Positions 1 through 8,734 are shown, numbered from the stretch's first letter. The stretch: DNA of 24,306 nucleotides from CAZIWJ01 sp964542855 (GCA_964542855.1 CAZIWJ010000025.1:1-24306), one strand, 5' to 3'. Made by a program: numbers and translations. Notes: generated by a model not told the origin, from the letters alone.

Positions 1-2
1 GC

Positions 3-485
3 GATCCTGACCAGCAGTTTGTCATGGGCTGGAGTTACGGCGGTTACATGACCAGCTTTGTGGTAACCCAAACCGATCGTTTTAAAGCTGCCAGTATGGG
101 GGCCGGGTTACCCAACCTGATCAGTATGGTAACCACCACCGACATATCCGATTACCTGGTCGGGCACATGGGCGATGAATTCTGGAACGACTACGAAACC
201 TACGAGAAACATTCGGCCATTTACCGGTTGAATGAAATTGTTACCCCTACCCAAATCATTCACGGCCAGAACGATTTGCGGGTACCTTTTACCCAGGGGC
301 AGGAGTTTTATGAAGCGTTGAAGCGTAAAGGAATAGATACCGAAATGGTGGTTTACCCACGTACCCCGCACGGACCGAGAGAGCCCAAATTCCTGATGGA
401 TGTATCGGACCGGATACTAACCTGGTTTGAAAAGTACCGGGCCGGTGAAGGAAACCCGATTTTGGAAAAGCCTGGCAGGGAGTAA
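3..485 (+). CDS. S9 family peptidase (prolyl oligopeptidase type), C-terminal part
   Basis: This is the last 160 residues of a longer gene; the reading frame is open from base 3, so the 5' part lies outside the window. It carries the alpha/beta-hydrolase catalytic core of S9 serine peptidases. The nucleophile motif GWSYGGYM is at the beginning of the visible part, the acidic residue is in NDLRVP after the IIHGQ strand, and the catalytic His is in PHGPREP. Spacing and order match the C-terminal domain of dipeptidyl-peptidase/acylaminoacyl-peptidase enzymes, which release short peptides in the periplasm or cytosol. The N-terminal beta-propeller, any signal peptide and the start codon cannot be seen, so the subfamily is undetermined. 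The gene converges on the coiled-coil gene at 521, with a GC-rich hairpin in the gap. Confidence 0.88.
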   Translation, partial: DPDQQFVMGWSYGGYMTSFVVTQTDRFKAASMGAGLPNLISMVTTTDISDYLVGHMGDEFWNDYETYEKHSAIYRLNEIVTPTQIIHGQNDLRVPFTQGQEFYEALKRKGIDTEMVVYPRTPHGPREPKFLMDVSDRILTWFEKYRAGEGNPILEKPGRE

Positions 486-506
486 GCCAGGGGTAAAACA
501 GGTGAA

Positions 507-540
507 ACCGGCCGGGGAGGTTAGTTGTTTCCCCGGCGGT
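507..540. terminator. GC-rich hairpin between convergent genes
   Basis: GCCGGGGA at 511-518 pairs perfectly with TCCCCGGC at 530-537 around an 11-nt loop. ACC (507-509) and GGT (538-540) extend the stem across a one-base bulge. The hairpin overlaps the stop codon of the minus-strand gene (521-523) and sits 22 bases after the stop of the peptidase gene. Neither strand has a T run after it, so it is not a classical intrinsic terminator. Its position between convergent genes suggests a role in 3' end formation or RNA stability, which is inference. Confidence 0.45.
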
Positions 541-925
541 CTTCCAGTCGTTTAATCCGGGTATCGTGCTGATCGAGGACGGTTTGCAGGTAGTCGAACA
601 TTTTGTCATTTTTAACCTCCATCTGATCGAACCGTTTGGTAAAAGTCCTTCTCATCTGATCGAAGGAGTTGTCCAGCCTCACCTGGCTTTCAATTAATAG
701 TTGCAGCAATTCTTCGTGTCGGTCCTGTTTTTGTACTACTCCAACAATCTTATTTTCTACTCCATCAAGCTTATTTTCTACGCCATCAAGCTTGTTTTCT
801 ACTCCACCGATTTTCTGCTCCAGATTTTCCAGCATTTTTCCGTGTTTATCCAAACGCTCATCGTGGCGGTCGTATTTTTTTAGCAGTTCGGCCAGCAATT
901 CCAGAATTCGGTTTTCATTTTTCAT
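521..925 (-). CDS. Small coiled-coil protein with heptad (21-bp) repeats
   Basis: No named family is recognised. The protein is about 134 residues from the Met at 925; an in-frame Met at 946 would add seven residues, but the MKNENR start looks more natural. It is almost entirely charged and helical, with no signal peptide or membrane segment. The middle holds three near-identical seven-residue units of the type GVENKLD, preceded by IGGVEQK-like sequence, which is exactly one coiled-coil heptad each. The C-terminal half (FDQM, DKMFDYLQTVL, DTRIKRLEDR) continues as amphipathic helix. This suggests a trimeric or dimeric cytoplasmic coiled coil, possibly a scaffold. It may be expressed alone: the upstream acylase gene ends 160 bases before it on the same strand. 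Confidence 0.6.
   Translation of the reverse strand: MKNENRILELLAELLKKYDRHDERLDKHGKMLENLEQKIGGVENKLDGVENKLDGVENKIVGVVQKQDRHEELLQLLIESQVRLDNSFDQMRRTFTKRFDQMEVKNDKMFDYLQTVLDQHDTRIKRLEDRRGNN
750..812. repeat. Three 21-bp direct repeats inside the coiled-coil gene
   Basis: Three adjacent units occupy 750-770, 771-791 and 792-812. The first two differ at one base and the third is diverged at its end. Each unit encodes one heptad (VENKLDG-like) on the minus strand, so copy number could change without altering frame. Confidence 0.8.
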
Positions 926-1086
926 CTTTTGAAATTTAATGTGCATGTCATTTTGTCACAATATACGAAAAACGAATACAAAATAGTCACCGATTTGATA
1001 TCTGGTTGATTAGCCAGACTGTTGAGTCGTTTTCAGTTTATAATGGGTAACGGAAAGCGTAAGTCATTAACCGGAGCGAAGTTTGC

Positions 1087-3492
1087 CTACTCACCAACCG
1101 CCGGGAGCAGCACTTGTTGTGTTGCGGCAGCCTCTTCTATTTTTTGCCTGGAATAGTACACCGGGAAGAATTCATCATTAGCCCAGGGCTCGAACAGGTT
1201 ATCGTAAAATGGGCTATCGGGATCGCCGGACTGCCCCGGGGCGTTGGTACCTATGGTGGCGTCCCAGTTGCCCACATCAACCACCATGCGAAAGGTAGCC
1301 CCGCTGCTCTGATTCAGGTTGTTGCCCGTTGAACCCGGCGTGTAGCCATTTCCTCCCCGGGGCAAGGGGCCCAGGTTGAGGCTAGAATCGGTATCCCCCA
1401 GGGCATGCTGAATAGTAATATGCTTGTAATCGGCCTGCCCGTACTGCCAGTTGCTGATGTTATCGCCCAGGCGGGCCTGCAGGTCGGCAACAGCCAGTTC
1501 AAAACACTCGACTAGGAAGCGGGTCATCTGGCCCCTGGCATTTTCTTCGTATACCCGATCGGGGTTTTCCACCCAGTCGATGATTCGTTTCAGTTGCAGG
1601 CTTACGTAAGGGCGGATATTTTCGGGTATGAAAGCCACTTCAGCCGAATCGCGGATGCGATTTTCCCAACTCACGTAAATAGCAGCAGCAACGGAATTAG
1701 GTAAAAGGCGAAAATCCCAGTCAAGCATCTGAGCCTGTGCCTGCGTAACCAGGGTGTTTTCTGATTTCATTTGCTGTAGAAGTGGAACCAACTTGCGGGC
1801 CGGTATGGATAAATAATCGGTTTGAAGTTTCTGTGATTGCTCCACGGTAAGTTCGGGATGACTTTCCAGGTATTCGCTTACACGCATGCCCCGGTATGGA
1901 TCAGACCAGGAAAACCCGATGGCATCCCAGTGGTTGTAGTTTTCGGGAGTAACGTTCTGATTTGCTGTACTGAAGTACCCTTTTTCAGGGTTTTTCAAGT
2001 GCGGCTTTTCTTTAATGGGCAGGTAACCGTCCCATTCGTACCGGCCATCGCCTGGAACCGGAACCAGCCCACTGAAATTTTTCCGGACCGGGGCAATTCC
2101 TACTGCTTGCCAGCCGATATTTCCGTTCACGTCGGCCCAGCTCATATTTTCTCCCGGAATATGGCTGTAGCTACATGCCTCGCGATATTCCTCCCAGCTT
2201 TTGGCCTGGTCCATTCGTAAAGAAGCCAGGTAGGGTGAACCTCCCACTTCCTGCCAGGCACATCGCATGGCGTAAGCCACGTTATTTACCGAATCGATGT
2301 GGGTAACCGGCCCGTGGCGAGTATAGTAAAGGTTTACAACGGTATCCTGCTGACCTTTTACCGGGATGGTTTCTGTAATTTTTTCCATGGTCTCAAATTC
2401 GCCCTGGTATTTATATTCGTGCGGGTTTTCGGGGTTTAGCTCGTACACGTACAGGTCTTCGCCGTCGGTACGGAACACGGTTAGCCCCCACGCCCCGTAC
2501 TCATTATGGCCAATAGAAATACCCGGAATTTCGGGTTCTCCCCCACCAATTACGTTCCAGCCCGGGGCTACGAGATGGGCCATGTAACGCAACGATGGAA
2601 CAGCAACCGTGCGGTGCGGGTCATTGGCCATGTGGGTGTTTCCGGAAGCCGTACGAGATCCGCTTACAATCCAGTTATTGCTGCCAATTCCCCACCCGGT
2701 ATCCGGATTATCAAAAGCGTACATTTGTTCCTTTTCTTTTTCCAGCCGGGCCATACTAAGGTCATCCTGCCCGAACCTTACCCGCTGGCGAAAAGCCTGG
2801 TAAGGGGCAATAACATCGTTAAAGAGTAACTCCCCGTCAATAGCCGGATCGAGGGTAAGGTCCGGATTTTTCGGGTGGAACCAGTTTATCTTTTCCACCA
2901 CTTCCTCACCGGCCAGGGCCACTGCCCTCCCGGTATTCAGTTCCCGGTTAATGTTGCCCAGAAGCCCCTGGTGGCGGGAAACCACAATTTCCGGGGTCCA
3001 GGGTTTCGGTTCGATGCCCAGTAACCGGAAGGGCCGGGGCAGGTTTTCCGGGCTGGTATTCGCTTCGGCAATGTAAGCGTTTACCCCATCTACAAATGCA
3101 GTTATAATTTCAACTCCCTCAGGATGGTAATGGGCCATTTCTTCCTTTATATCGCCCCGGAACTTAAACAGGCGAGTTCCGATATCACGTTCAATTTCTT
3201 TTTTTCCCAGCATTTCGGCCACCGTTCCGTTGGCCTGCCGGCGCCATACCTCGAACTGAAACAGCCGGTCGCGTGCGGCCGCATAACCCTGTGCGAAGAA
3301 CAGGTCGTGCTGGTTATTGGCATAGATATGATTAATTCCCCATTCGTCGCGGATAATTTCAACGTCTTCCTGAAGCCCCAGTACTTCCATTTGTTCAGCA
3401 TTGTCCTGATCGGCAGACTGACAGGATACAAAGAACATTGTCAGGGTAACTGCTGCCATTAATAATTTACCATTAAATAAGGAATTGATCAT
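1087..3492 (-). CDS. Penicillin acylase family lipoprotein (Ntn hydrolase)
   Basis: 801 residues from the Met at 3492. The frame stays open to 3717, but that extension would run into the divergent regulator gene and precede a clear lipoprotein signal (hydrophobic stretch ending FFVSC, lipid Cys24), so the inner start is chosen. The order is an alpha-subunit region (about 30-215), a spacer, then the beta subunit starting at Ser271 in the GSNNW motif, the autoprocessing and catalytic nucleophile of penicillin G acylases and acyl-homoserine-lactone acylases. HMANDPH, the STANQNV stretch (probable oxyanion Asn) and the C-terminal TPGSTGNNLNQSSGATFRMV block are also family features. Length fits the family. 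The product is probably a periplasm-facing, outer- or inner-membrane-anchored amidase; whether the substrate is beta-lactam, N-acyl-homoserine lactone or another acyl amide cannot be read from sequence. Confidence 0.9.
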   Translation of the reverse strand: MINSLFNGKLLMAAVTLTMFFVSCQSADQDNAEQMEVLGLQEDVEIIRDEWGINHIYANNQHDLFFAQGYAAARDRLFQFEVWRRQANGTVAEMLGKKEIERDIGTRLFKFRGDIKEEMAHYHPEGVEIITAFVDGVNAYIAEANTSPENLPRPFRLLGIEPKPWTPEIVVSRHQGLLGNINRELNTGRAVALAGEEVVEKINWFHPKNPDLTLDPAIDGELLFNDVIAPYQAFRQRVRFGQDDLSMARLEKEKEQMYAFDNPDTGWGIGSNNWIVSGSRTASGNTHMANDPHRTVAVPSLRYMAHLVAPGWNVIGGGEPEIPGISIGHNEYGAWGLTVFRTDGEDLYVYELNPENPHEYKYQGEFETMEKITETIPVKGQQDTVVNLYYTRHGPVTHIDSVNNVAYAMRCAWQEVGGSPYLASLRMDQAKSWEEYREACSYSHIPGENMSWADVNGNIGWQAVGIAPVRKNFSGLVPVPGDGRYEWDGYLPIKEKPHLKNPEKGYFSTANQNVTPENYNHWDAIGFSWSDPYRGMRVSEYLESHPELTVEQSQKLQTDYLSIPARKLVPLLQQMKSENTLVTQAQAQMLDWDFRLLPNSVAAAIYVSWENRIRDSAEVAFIPENIRPYVSLQLKRIIDWVENPDRVYEENARGQMTRFLVECFELAVADLQARLGDNISNWQYGQADYKHITIQHALGDTDSSLNLGPLPRGGNGYTPGSTGNNLNQSSGATFRMVVDVGNWDATIGTNAPGQSGDPDSPFYDNLFEPWANDEFFPVYYSRQKIEEAAATQQVLLPAVGE

Positions 3493-3666
3493 AAAAGGAG
3501 TATTTAAAGGTTTTATGGTGGAATATCTTCTAATATACAAATTCTGTTTACTTTCTAATGAGCTGAACCATTTCCCAAAGAATTGGAATAAATGCTGCGG
3601 GATACCGAAAAAAATTATATATTGAATGAAATTATAACATCTTAACTGTTCATAATTTACACATCT

Positions 3667-4434
3667 ATGCAAGGCACTTACCTGACAACCAATCTGGGTT
3701 ATCTTCGGAGTCAGCATCAGCTGAGCCAGGAAGAGATGGCCAGGCGGCTGAACATTACCCGAAGTTCACTGGCTAAGTACGAAGCCGGAAAAGCTGAACC
3801 TCCTTTGCGGTTGCTAATTAAAGCATCGGTATTTTTCAATTGCAGTGTAGATGAATTGTTGTTTCAACCCCTGAATAACGAAGTCTCTACCCGGTCGGCC
3901 ACTATTCCCAACATCCTGGTTGTACAGGTAGACCAGGCCAACCAGGAGGTAATTCCCATCGTGGAAACGGAGGCTCATGCCGGCTATACGGCCGGTTTCT
4001 TCGACGTGGAGTTCATCCGCGAACTGCCATCCATGTCGCTGCCGAATACGCCAGCCGGCACGTACATGATTTTCCAAATCAAGGGCGATTCCATGCCCCC
4101 ACTCACCGACGGTGACTACGTATGCGGCCGTTATTGCGAGCACATTAACCTGATAAAGAATTACGCTACCTACATCCTGGTAACCCGCGAAGGTATTGTT
4201 TACAAGCGGGTAATCAATAAATTACGCAACCGCGGTCACCTGGTGGTGCTATCTGATAACCCGCACTATGAATCTTACAAAATAAAGGGGGAAGATATTC
4301 TACAGGTCTGGGAGTTTCATGCTTCCATCCGTCAGCACGACGAGAAGTTGAACGACGCGGTGGAGGAAATTTTACCTAAACTGCACCAGATTCATCGCGA
4401 CCTGCTGGGCTTCCAGGATAAAACAGACGACTGA
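3667..4434 (+). CDS. XRE-family HTH regulator with C-terminal S24 (LexA-like) peptidase domain
   Basis: 255 residues. Residues 8-66 form an HTH_XRE DNA-binding domain (LSQEEMARRLNITRSSLAKYE). Residues about 100-215 form an S24 peptidase fold with the catalytic pair Ser142 (KGDSMPP) and Lys180 (VYKR). An Ala105-Gly106 bond lies 36 residues before the Ser, close to the LexA spacing for self-cleavage. This is the architecture of phage CI and LexA-like repressors, which are inactivated by RecA-stimulated autoproteolysis; chromosomal Bacteroidota members of this type are common and not necessarily SOS-linked. A charged helical tail (about 220-255) follows. The start is 174 bases from the divergent acylase start, so it may regulate itself and that neighbour, which is inference. 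No other phage gene is nearby. Confidence 0.88.
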   Translation: MQGTYLTTNLGYLRSQHQLSQEEMARRLNITRSSLAKYEAGKAEPPLRLLIKASVFFNCSVDELLFQPLNNEVSTRSATIPNILVVQVDQANQEVIPIVETEAHAGYTAGFFDVEFIRELPSMSLPNTPAGTYMIFQIKGDSMPPLTDGDYVCGRYCEHINLIKNYATYILVTREGIVYKRVINKLRNRGHLVVLSDNPHYESYKIKGEDILQVWEFHASIRQHDEKLNDAVEEILPKLHQIHRDLLGFQDKTDD

Positions 4435-4462
4435 AACTGATCGGGATGTTGTAAATAACCTG

Positions 4463-4481
4463 CCAAGGAAGTTTTTCTTGG
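4463..4481 (+). terminator. Short hairpin downstream of the S24 regulator
   Basis: CCAAGGAA and TTTCTTGG pair (seven Watson-Crick pairs and one G-T) around a three-base loop, 28 bases after the regulator stop. No T run follows, so termination is uncertain. Confidence 0.25.
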
Positions 4482-4567
4482 TGATGTGGTATTATTTAGC
4501 CCGGGAGCGGATGTAAATACCAGGCGGTTGTAAAACCTACAGGTATAGATGCCCTGCAAGTCCAGGG

Positions 4568-5734
4568 TTAGTTAACCGGGTAATTTTCGAAATACTTATA
4601 CCCCGATCCGGTATTCATCAGCAACACTTTGCTGCCCCTGTTCATTTCTTCCCGGTTTACCAGCTGCATCATCGCTTTCCACACGGCAGCACCTTCCGGG
4701 GAAATGGTAATGCCTTCCGTGGAAGAAATTTCTTTTATTCCATCCAGCATTTCCTCTTCGCTTATGCTGATAGCTATTCCTTCCGACTCATTCAGTACTT
4801 TTAACATCATTTCCATGCCAAAGGCTTTAGGTACAGCCAAACCATTTGCCATCGAACCCCGGAAGGCTACAGAACCTGGCTCCTGGTTAAATTTACGGGC
4901 AACCGGATTACAATTTTCAGCCTGAACAACTACCATTTTAGGCAAAGGGCCTTCTATCCAACCCAGTTCTTTAAGTTCCTGAAAGGCTTTCCATATACCG
5001 ATAAGGCCGGTACCACCGCCGGTAGGATAAAAAATATAATCGGGCAGTTGCCAGTTGAATTGTTCGGCGATTTCAAAGCCCATAGTTTTCTTCCCTTCAA
5101 GCCGGTAAGGTTCCTTTAGCGTAGATACATCATACGCACCGGTTTCCGCTTTTATTTCAGCTACCCGCGCACCGCAGGCATCGATAAGCCCGTCGATTAA
5201 TTCTACGTGAGCGCCAAAGAGTTCACATTCCTGTATAAAGATTCTGGGCGTGTAGGAAGGCATTACCACCGTAGCTTTTATTCCAGCCGCTGCACAGTAG
5301 GCACTCATGGCTCCTCCTGCATTCCCGGCAGAGGGCACGATGCACTCCTGTACTCCCAGTTCTTTAGCTTTAGAAATGGCTAACGTTTGTCCCCTGGCTT
5401 TGAAAGACCCAGTTGGGTTCAGCCCTTCTTCCTTTACCCATACCGCAGGCAATTCGTAACGGCTCCCTAAACGTTTCAGGTGATAGAGGGGAGTAAACCC
5501 TTCTTCCAGCGTCACTTTATTTTTCTCATTCTGCAAAGGCAATAACTCCCTGTACCGCCACAAGGAATTGACCCTGTTTTTAAATGATTTTGGAGTTAAA
5601 CTAGCGCCCGCTTTGTTCAGATCGTATTTAACCAGTAACGGTTGGTTACAGGTTTTGCAGTAGGTATGGATACGGGACAAATCGAACGATTCACCGCATT
5701 GAAAGCATTCCAGATGGGATACAAAAGAGACCAT
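4568..5734 (-). CDS. thrC: Threonine synthase
   Basis: 388 residues, a PLP-dependent enzyme converting O-phosphohomoserine to threonine, the last step of threonine synthesis in the cytosol. An N-terminal zinc-ribbon (Cys10, Cys13, Cys26, Cys29) precedes a tryptophan-synthase-beta-type fold. The PLP lysine is Lys112 in NPTGSFKARG. The phosphate-binding loop is PTGGGTGLIG, the substrate loop is SAGNAGGAMSAY, and the C-terminal NTGSGYKYF motif follows. The zinc ribbon and length match the archaeal/plant-like threonine synthase group rather than the long E. coli type. It stands alone here, without thrA or thrB. Other fold-type II PLP enzymes (threonine dehydratase, cysteate synthase) are the main alternatives, but the zinc ribbon argues for threonine synthase. 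Confidence 0.85.
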   Translation of the reverse strand: MVSFVSHLECFQCGESFDLSRIHTYCKTCNQPLLVKYDLNKAGASLTPKSFKNRVNSLWRYRELLPLQNEKNKVTLEEGFTPLYHLKRLGSRYELPAVWVKEEGLNPTGSFKARGQTLAISKAKELGVQECIVPSAGNAGGAMSAYCAAAGIKATVVMPSYTPRIFIQECELFGAHVELIDGLIDACGARVAEIKAETGAYDVSTLKEPYRLEGKKTMGFEIAEQFNWQLPDYIFYPTGGGTGLIGIWKAFQELKELGWIEGPLPKMVVVQAENCNPVARKFNQEPGSVAFRGSMANGLAVPKAFGMEMMLKVLNESEGIAISISEEEMLDGIKEISSTEGITISPEGAAVWKAMMQLVNREEMNRGSKVLLMNTGSGYKYFENYPVN

Positions 5735-5952
5735 TTATAAATTAGTGAAATATTGAAAAAATTTACAGCTTTTACTCATCCCGGTAATAAGCATTAGAAA
5801 ACTGCTGTTAATCTGCAGCAATTCATCGATCCTGGCCGTGCAGATTCTTGCTTCCTTTGCTTGTTAGTGAAAAATATCGGTGATTTAATGTTTCTGGCAG
5901 GAATTTCTGCTTTCAATCTATTAATAAACCGAAGCATTCCAAAACTATTATC

Positions 5953-6576
5953 ATGTCATCAGCCATCCGGCTCCCAGAACCCAATGATTCGGCACAGTTT
6001 TTTAAGCAATTAAAACAACACAGTGAATGGTACTGGGCAGAAACTGATATCAACCCGGCCCAGCAAGGGTTGCAGGTGCAGCAGGGATCGGTATGGAACA
6101 GCGGACTGGATGAAGCCGAGCTGGAAGCTTTTGAAAAGAAAATGGGGATGCAATTTCCACCGGTACTGCAAAACTTTTACCGCTGTATGAACGGCCTGAG
6201 TAAACCGGGAATTGAAACCTGGGGAAAAACGCCCTTCTGGTCGGGGGCGCGCAATGAAGTATATTATCCCGTTTTCTTTGCTTACCCAAACGACCTGGAA
6301 AGAATGCATTATTTATTGGAGTGGGCTTACCGGGAAAATGTGGTAGCTGACGAATACCTTGAAAAAGGGTTAATCCCCAGGCTGTTTCCAATCCTCGGGC
6401 ATACCTTCCTGGTACTGGAGAAAGACCACCAGCCTGTAATTACTCTTACCGGTAAAGGTATTCATTACAGTGCCGATAATCTTTCCAAACTACTGGCTAC
6501 TACCATATTTGATAACCTGCAACACGCATCGGCTTTTGAATCGGTTCGCAGGCCGGTATCGTTCTGGCTAGAATAA
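5953..6576 (+). CDS. SMI1/KNR4 (SUKH) family protein
   Basis: 207 residues, cytoplasmic, no signal peptide. The segment around residues 52-80 (LEAFEKKMGMQFPPVLQNFYRC and the following NGLSKP) is the characteristic SUKH start: an acidic helix, a short FPP turn and an FY helix. The fold continues through the FAYPNDLERM and LGHTFLVLE strands. SUKH proteins are often immunity proteins for polymorphic nuclease or deaminase toxins, but many are stand-alone proteins of unknown role. No toxin, VgrG, PAAR or T9SS effector gene lies beside it. The neighbour downstream converges with an 8-base gap. Family assignment is fairly sure; function is not known. Confidence 0.7.
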   Translation: MSSAIRLPEPNDSAQFFKQLKQHSEWYWAETDINPAQQGLQVQQGSVWNSGLDEAELEAFEKKMGMQFPPVLQNFYRCMNGLSKPGIETWGKTPFWSGARNEVYYPVFFAYPNDLERMHYLLEWAYRENVVADEYLEKGLIPRLFPILGHTFLVLEKDHQPVITLTGKGIHYSADNLSKLLATTIFDNLQHASAFESVRRPVSFWLE

Positions 6577-6584
6577 ATCAGCAG

Positions 6585-7037
6585 TTAATTTTTAAGCAGT
6601 TCCCGGGCCTGTTCTATGCTTTCATTCATTTGCCGGCGAACTTCTTCTATCGATTCCTTTTGCTCACGTTGCAAACTCATGATGCTATCCCGGGCTGCCT
6701 GCGGTAGCTCATTGAAGTTACCCGGAACCGGTTCCACCGATCGCATCCACTTCATCATGTCCTTGTCTGCTTCGTCCAGAGAGGAGAATGCATTTTTATA
6801 AACTTTTATCTGCTCTTCGGCAACACCCGCACTGGCCAGTGAATCCTGCACTGTGGTAACCTCTTTTTTCATCTTCATAATGGCATCCATTTTAGGCATT
6901 ACCTCGTCGTGAACGTCCATGGCATCGGAGAAAATGGCCTTGGCCTCATTAGCCCCGGTTGCTTCCTTAGTTTCTTTGGGTCCGGAACAGGCGTTAAACA
7001 ATAGGGTGGCTGCAATGAATGCTAAACAGTACTTCAT
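6585..7037 (-). CDS. Small helical lipoprotein of unknown function
   Basis: 150 residues. The N terminus is a lipoprotein signal ending in FNAC (lipid Cys17) followed by a charged linker. The rest is predicted to be almost entirely amphipathic helix, with regular Met/Lys/Glu content, an MDVHDEVMPKMDAI segment and a long C-terminal helix (ESIEEVRRQMNESIEQAREL). It resembles small envelope lipoproteins found widely in Bacteroidota, but I recognise no functional family. It converges tail-to-tail with the SUKH gene, and about 280 bases of AT-rich DNA lie upstream of its start. Confidence 0.7.
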   Translation of the reverse strand: MKYCLAFIAATLLFNACSGPKETKEATGANEAKAIFSDAMDVHDEVMPKMDAIMKMKKEVTTVQDSLASAGVAEEQIKVYKNAFSSLDEADKDMMKWMRSVEPVPGNFNELPQAARDSIMSLQREQKESIEEVRRQMNESIEQARELLKN

Positions 7038-7209
7038 GTTGGTCTATTTTTATGGTTGTAAACTTCAGTAGTGAAAAAACCCTTTCCTACATATTTTTAA
7101 ATTTTTAGCACTGATTTTAAACAATTGATTATAATCATACCTATTTCAGCCCTTTCTTTTTTAATCATGATTAGAGTCATCAGTATACATGAATACACCT
7201 TCATACATT

Positions 7210-7217
7210 TACGTTTG
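7210..7217 (+). promoter_or_regulatory. Candidate -7 promoter element (TACGTTTG) for the sulfide locus
   Basis: TACGTTTG fits the Bacteroidota housekeeping -7 consensus TAnnTTTG. It sits in the AT-rich gap about 100 bases before the start of the persulfide dioxygenase gene. No convincing -33 TTG box is seen at the expected distance, and six-base matches occur by chance, so this is tentative. Confidence 0.35.
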
Positions 7218-7315
7218 TAAATATAAAACTCGATAATAATAAAAGGGAGTATTCGGTAATCGAAAATATACGACTTCAAATATTCTCATATCTCACCATT
7301 TAACTTTTTTAGATT

Positions 7316-8734
7316 ATGTATATTGAACAATTGTATACCGGATGCCTGGCTGAAGCTGCTTACTACATTGAATCGGGTAGTGAGGCTGCCATCATTGATC
7401 CGCTGCGCGAAACCGAACCCTACCTGGAACTGGCCAAAAGGCGAGGAAAAACCATTAAGTACATTTTTGAAACGCATTTCCACGCCGATTTCGTTTCCGG
7501 GCATCTCGACTTGGCCCGGGCCACCGGGGCCACCATTGTTTTTGGCCCGAATGCACAACCGCAGTATTCGGCTTACGTGGCGGCCGATAACGAATTGTTC
7601 AATGTTGGTGATGTTCAGGTTAAAATCCTGCACACGCCCGGGCATACCATGGAATCTACTACTTTCCTGTTAATCGATGAAAACGGTGAAGATCATTCCA
7701 TTTATACCGGTGATACCCTGTTCAACGGAGATGTTGGCCGGCCCGACCTGGCGGTTAAAACAGACCTGAGCCGCGAAGACCTGGCCCGTCATCTGTTCGA
7801 TTCTTTACACAATAGAATTCTTCCGCTGGCCGACGACGTAATTGTTTATCCTGGTCACGGTGCCGGTTCGCAGTGCGGTAAAAACATGAACAGCGAAACG
7901 GTTACCAGCATTGGCGAACAGAAAAGAATAAACTACGCACTTCAGCCCATGGACCGGGAGAAATTCGTGGAAGTGGTTACCGAAGGGTTGGAAACTCCTC
8001 CTGCTTACTTCCCTGAAAACGTTCGGATTAATAAATCGGGGTACGAAAACATCGACGAAGTAATGGAGCGTAACCGCCGCCCGCTGTCGGTTGAAGAATT
8101 TACCCAGTTCACTAACAAGGGAACAGTTATACTCGACACCCGCGACCCCGATTCATTTGAGCAGGGATTTGTGCCCGGATCGATTAATGTTGGTCTCGAC
8201 GGCCAGTTTGCCGTTTGGGTGGGAACCCTGATCCCGATTAGCCAGTCCATTGTGCTGGTTACTGAACCGGGTAAGGAAACCGAAGCAGTACTGCGACTGG
8301 CCCGGGTAGGTTTTGAAAACGTTAAGGGATATCTCGAAGGCGGAGTTCAGGCGTGGCAGCAAGCTGGTGAACCACTGCATCGGGTTGAAACCGTTGACGC
8401 TTCGGCAGTTGCTGGTTTACTGGAGGAAGGCGCCGAAATTCTTGATGTTCGCAGAAATACTGAAGCCGAAACCGAGCACGTTGCCGGTGCCCTTAATATT
8501 TCGCTGAAAGACCTGAAGCAGGAAATTTCAACGCTCGATCCCAATCGCCAGTACGTAGTGCATTGTGCCGGCGGGTACCGATCGATGATTGCCTGCTCTA
8601 TCCTGAAGCAAGCCGGGTTACACGACATTGTAAACGTTCGCAAAGGGTTTGAAGCCTTGAAAGAGGAAATTAGCCTGGAATTGATCGCCGGAAAATGTCC
8701 TACCCAGTTACGCAACGAAAAGTTTGCACTTTAG
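7316..8734 (+). CDS. Persulfide dioxygenase/rhodanese fusion (CstB-like, MBL fold)
   Basis: 472 residues, cytoplasmic. Residues 1-250 are an ETHE1-type metallo-beta-lactamase domain: THFHADFVSGH (His54, His56, Asp58), TPGH110, TGD133 and YPGH181. These are consistent with a mononuclear iron persulfide dioxygenase. Two rhodanese domains follow. The first (about 255-355) has VTEPGK where the catalytic Cys loop should be, so it is a pseudo-rhodanese. The second (about 360-460) has an active Cys417 in VVHCAGGYRS. This three-domain order is that of CstB, which oxidises low-molecular-weight persulfide to sulfite and joins sulfite to another persulfide to give thiosulfate. The SQR gene immediately downstream supplies persulfide and strongly supports the role. 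CstR/CstA partners are not present in the window. Confidence 0.88.
   Translation: MYIEQLYTGCLAEAAYYIESGSEAAIIDPLRETEPYLELAKRRGKTIKYIFETHFHADFVSGHLDLARATGATIVFGPNAQPQYSAYVAADNELFNVGDVQVKILHTPGHTMESTTFLLIDENGEDHSIYTGDTLFNGDVGRPDLAVKTDLSREDLARHLFDSLHNRILPLADDVIVYPGHGAGSQCGKNMNSETVTSIGEQKRINYALQPMDREKFVEVVTEGLETPPAYFPENVRINKSGYENIDEVMERNRRPLSVEEFTQFTNKGTVILDTRDPDSFEQGFVPGSINVGLDGQFAVWVGTLIPISQSIVLVTEPGKETEAVLRLARVGFENVKGYLEGGVQAWQQAGEPLHRVETVDASAVAGLLEEGAEILDVRRNTEAETEHVAGALNISLKDLKQEISTLDPNRQYVVHCAGGYRSMIACSILKQAGLHDIVNVRKGFEALKEEISLELIAGKCPTQLRNEKFAL

Noticed and set aside
3493..3717. N-terminal extension of the acylase frame to 3717
   Set aside because: It would overlap the start of the divergent regulator and place 75 residues before a clear lipoprotein signal peptide.
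3667..4434. Prophage repressor marking a prophage
   Set aside because: The regulator has a CI/LexA architecture, but all surrounding genes are ordinary chromosomal genes and no att-like repeats or phage genes are seen.
5940..5947. CAAAACTA (TAGTTTTG on the minus strand) as a threonine synthase promoter
   Set aside because: It would give a leader of about 200 bases and lies at the edge of the SUKH gene start; probably a chance match.
7097..7279. 60-residue open frame on the minus strand in the AT-rich gap
   Set aside because: Composition is that of intergenic AT-rich DNA, with no family resemblance, and it overlaps the promoter region of the sulfide locus.
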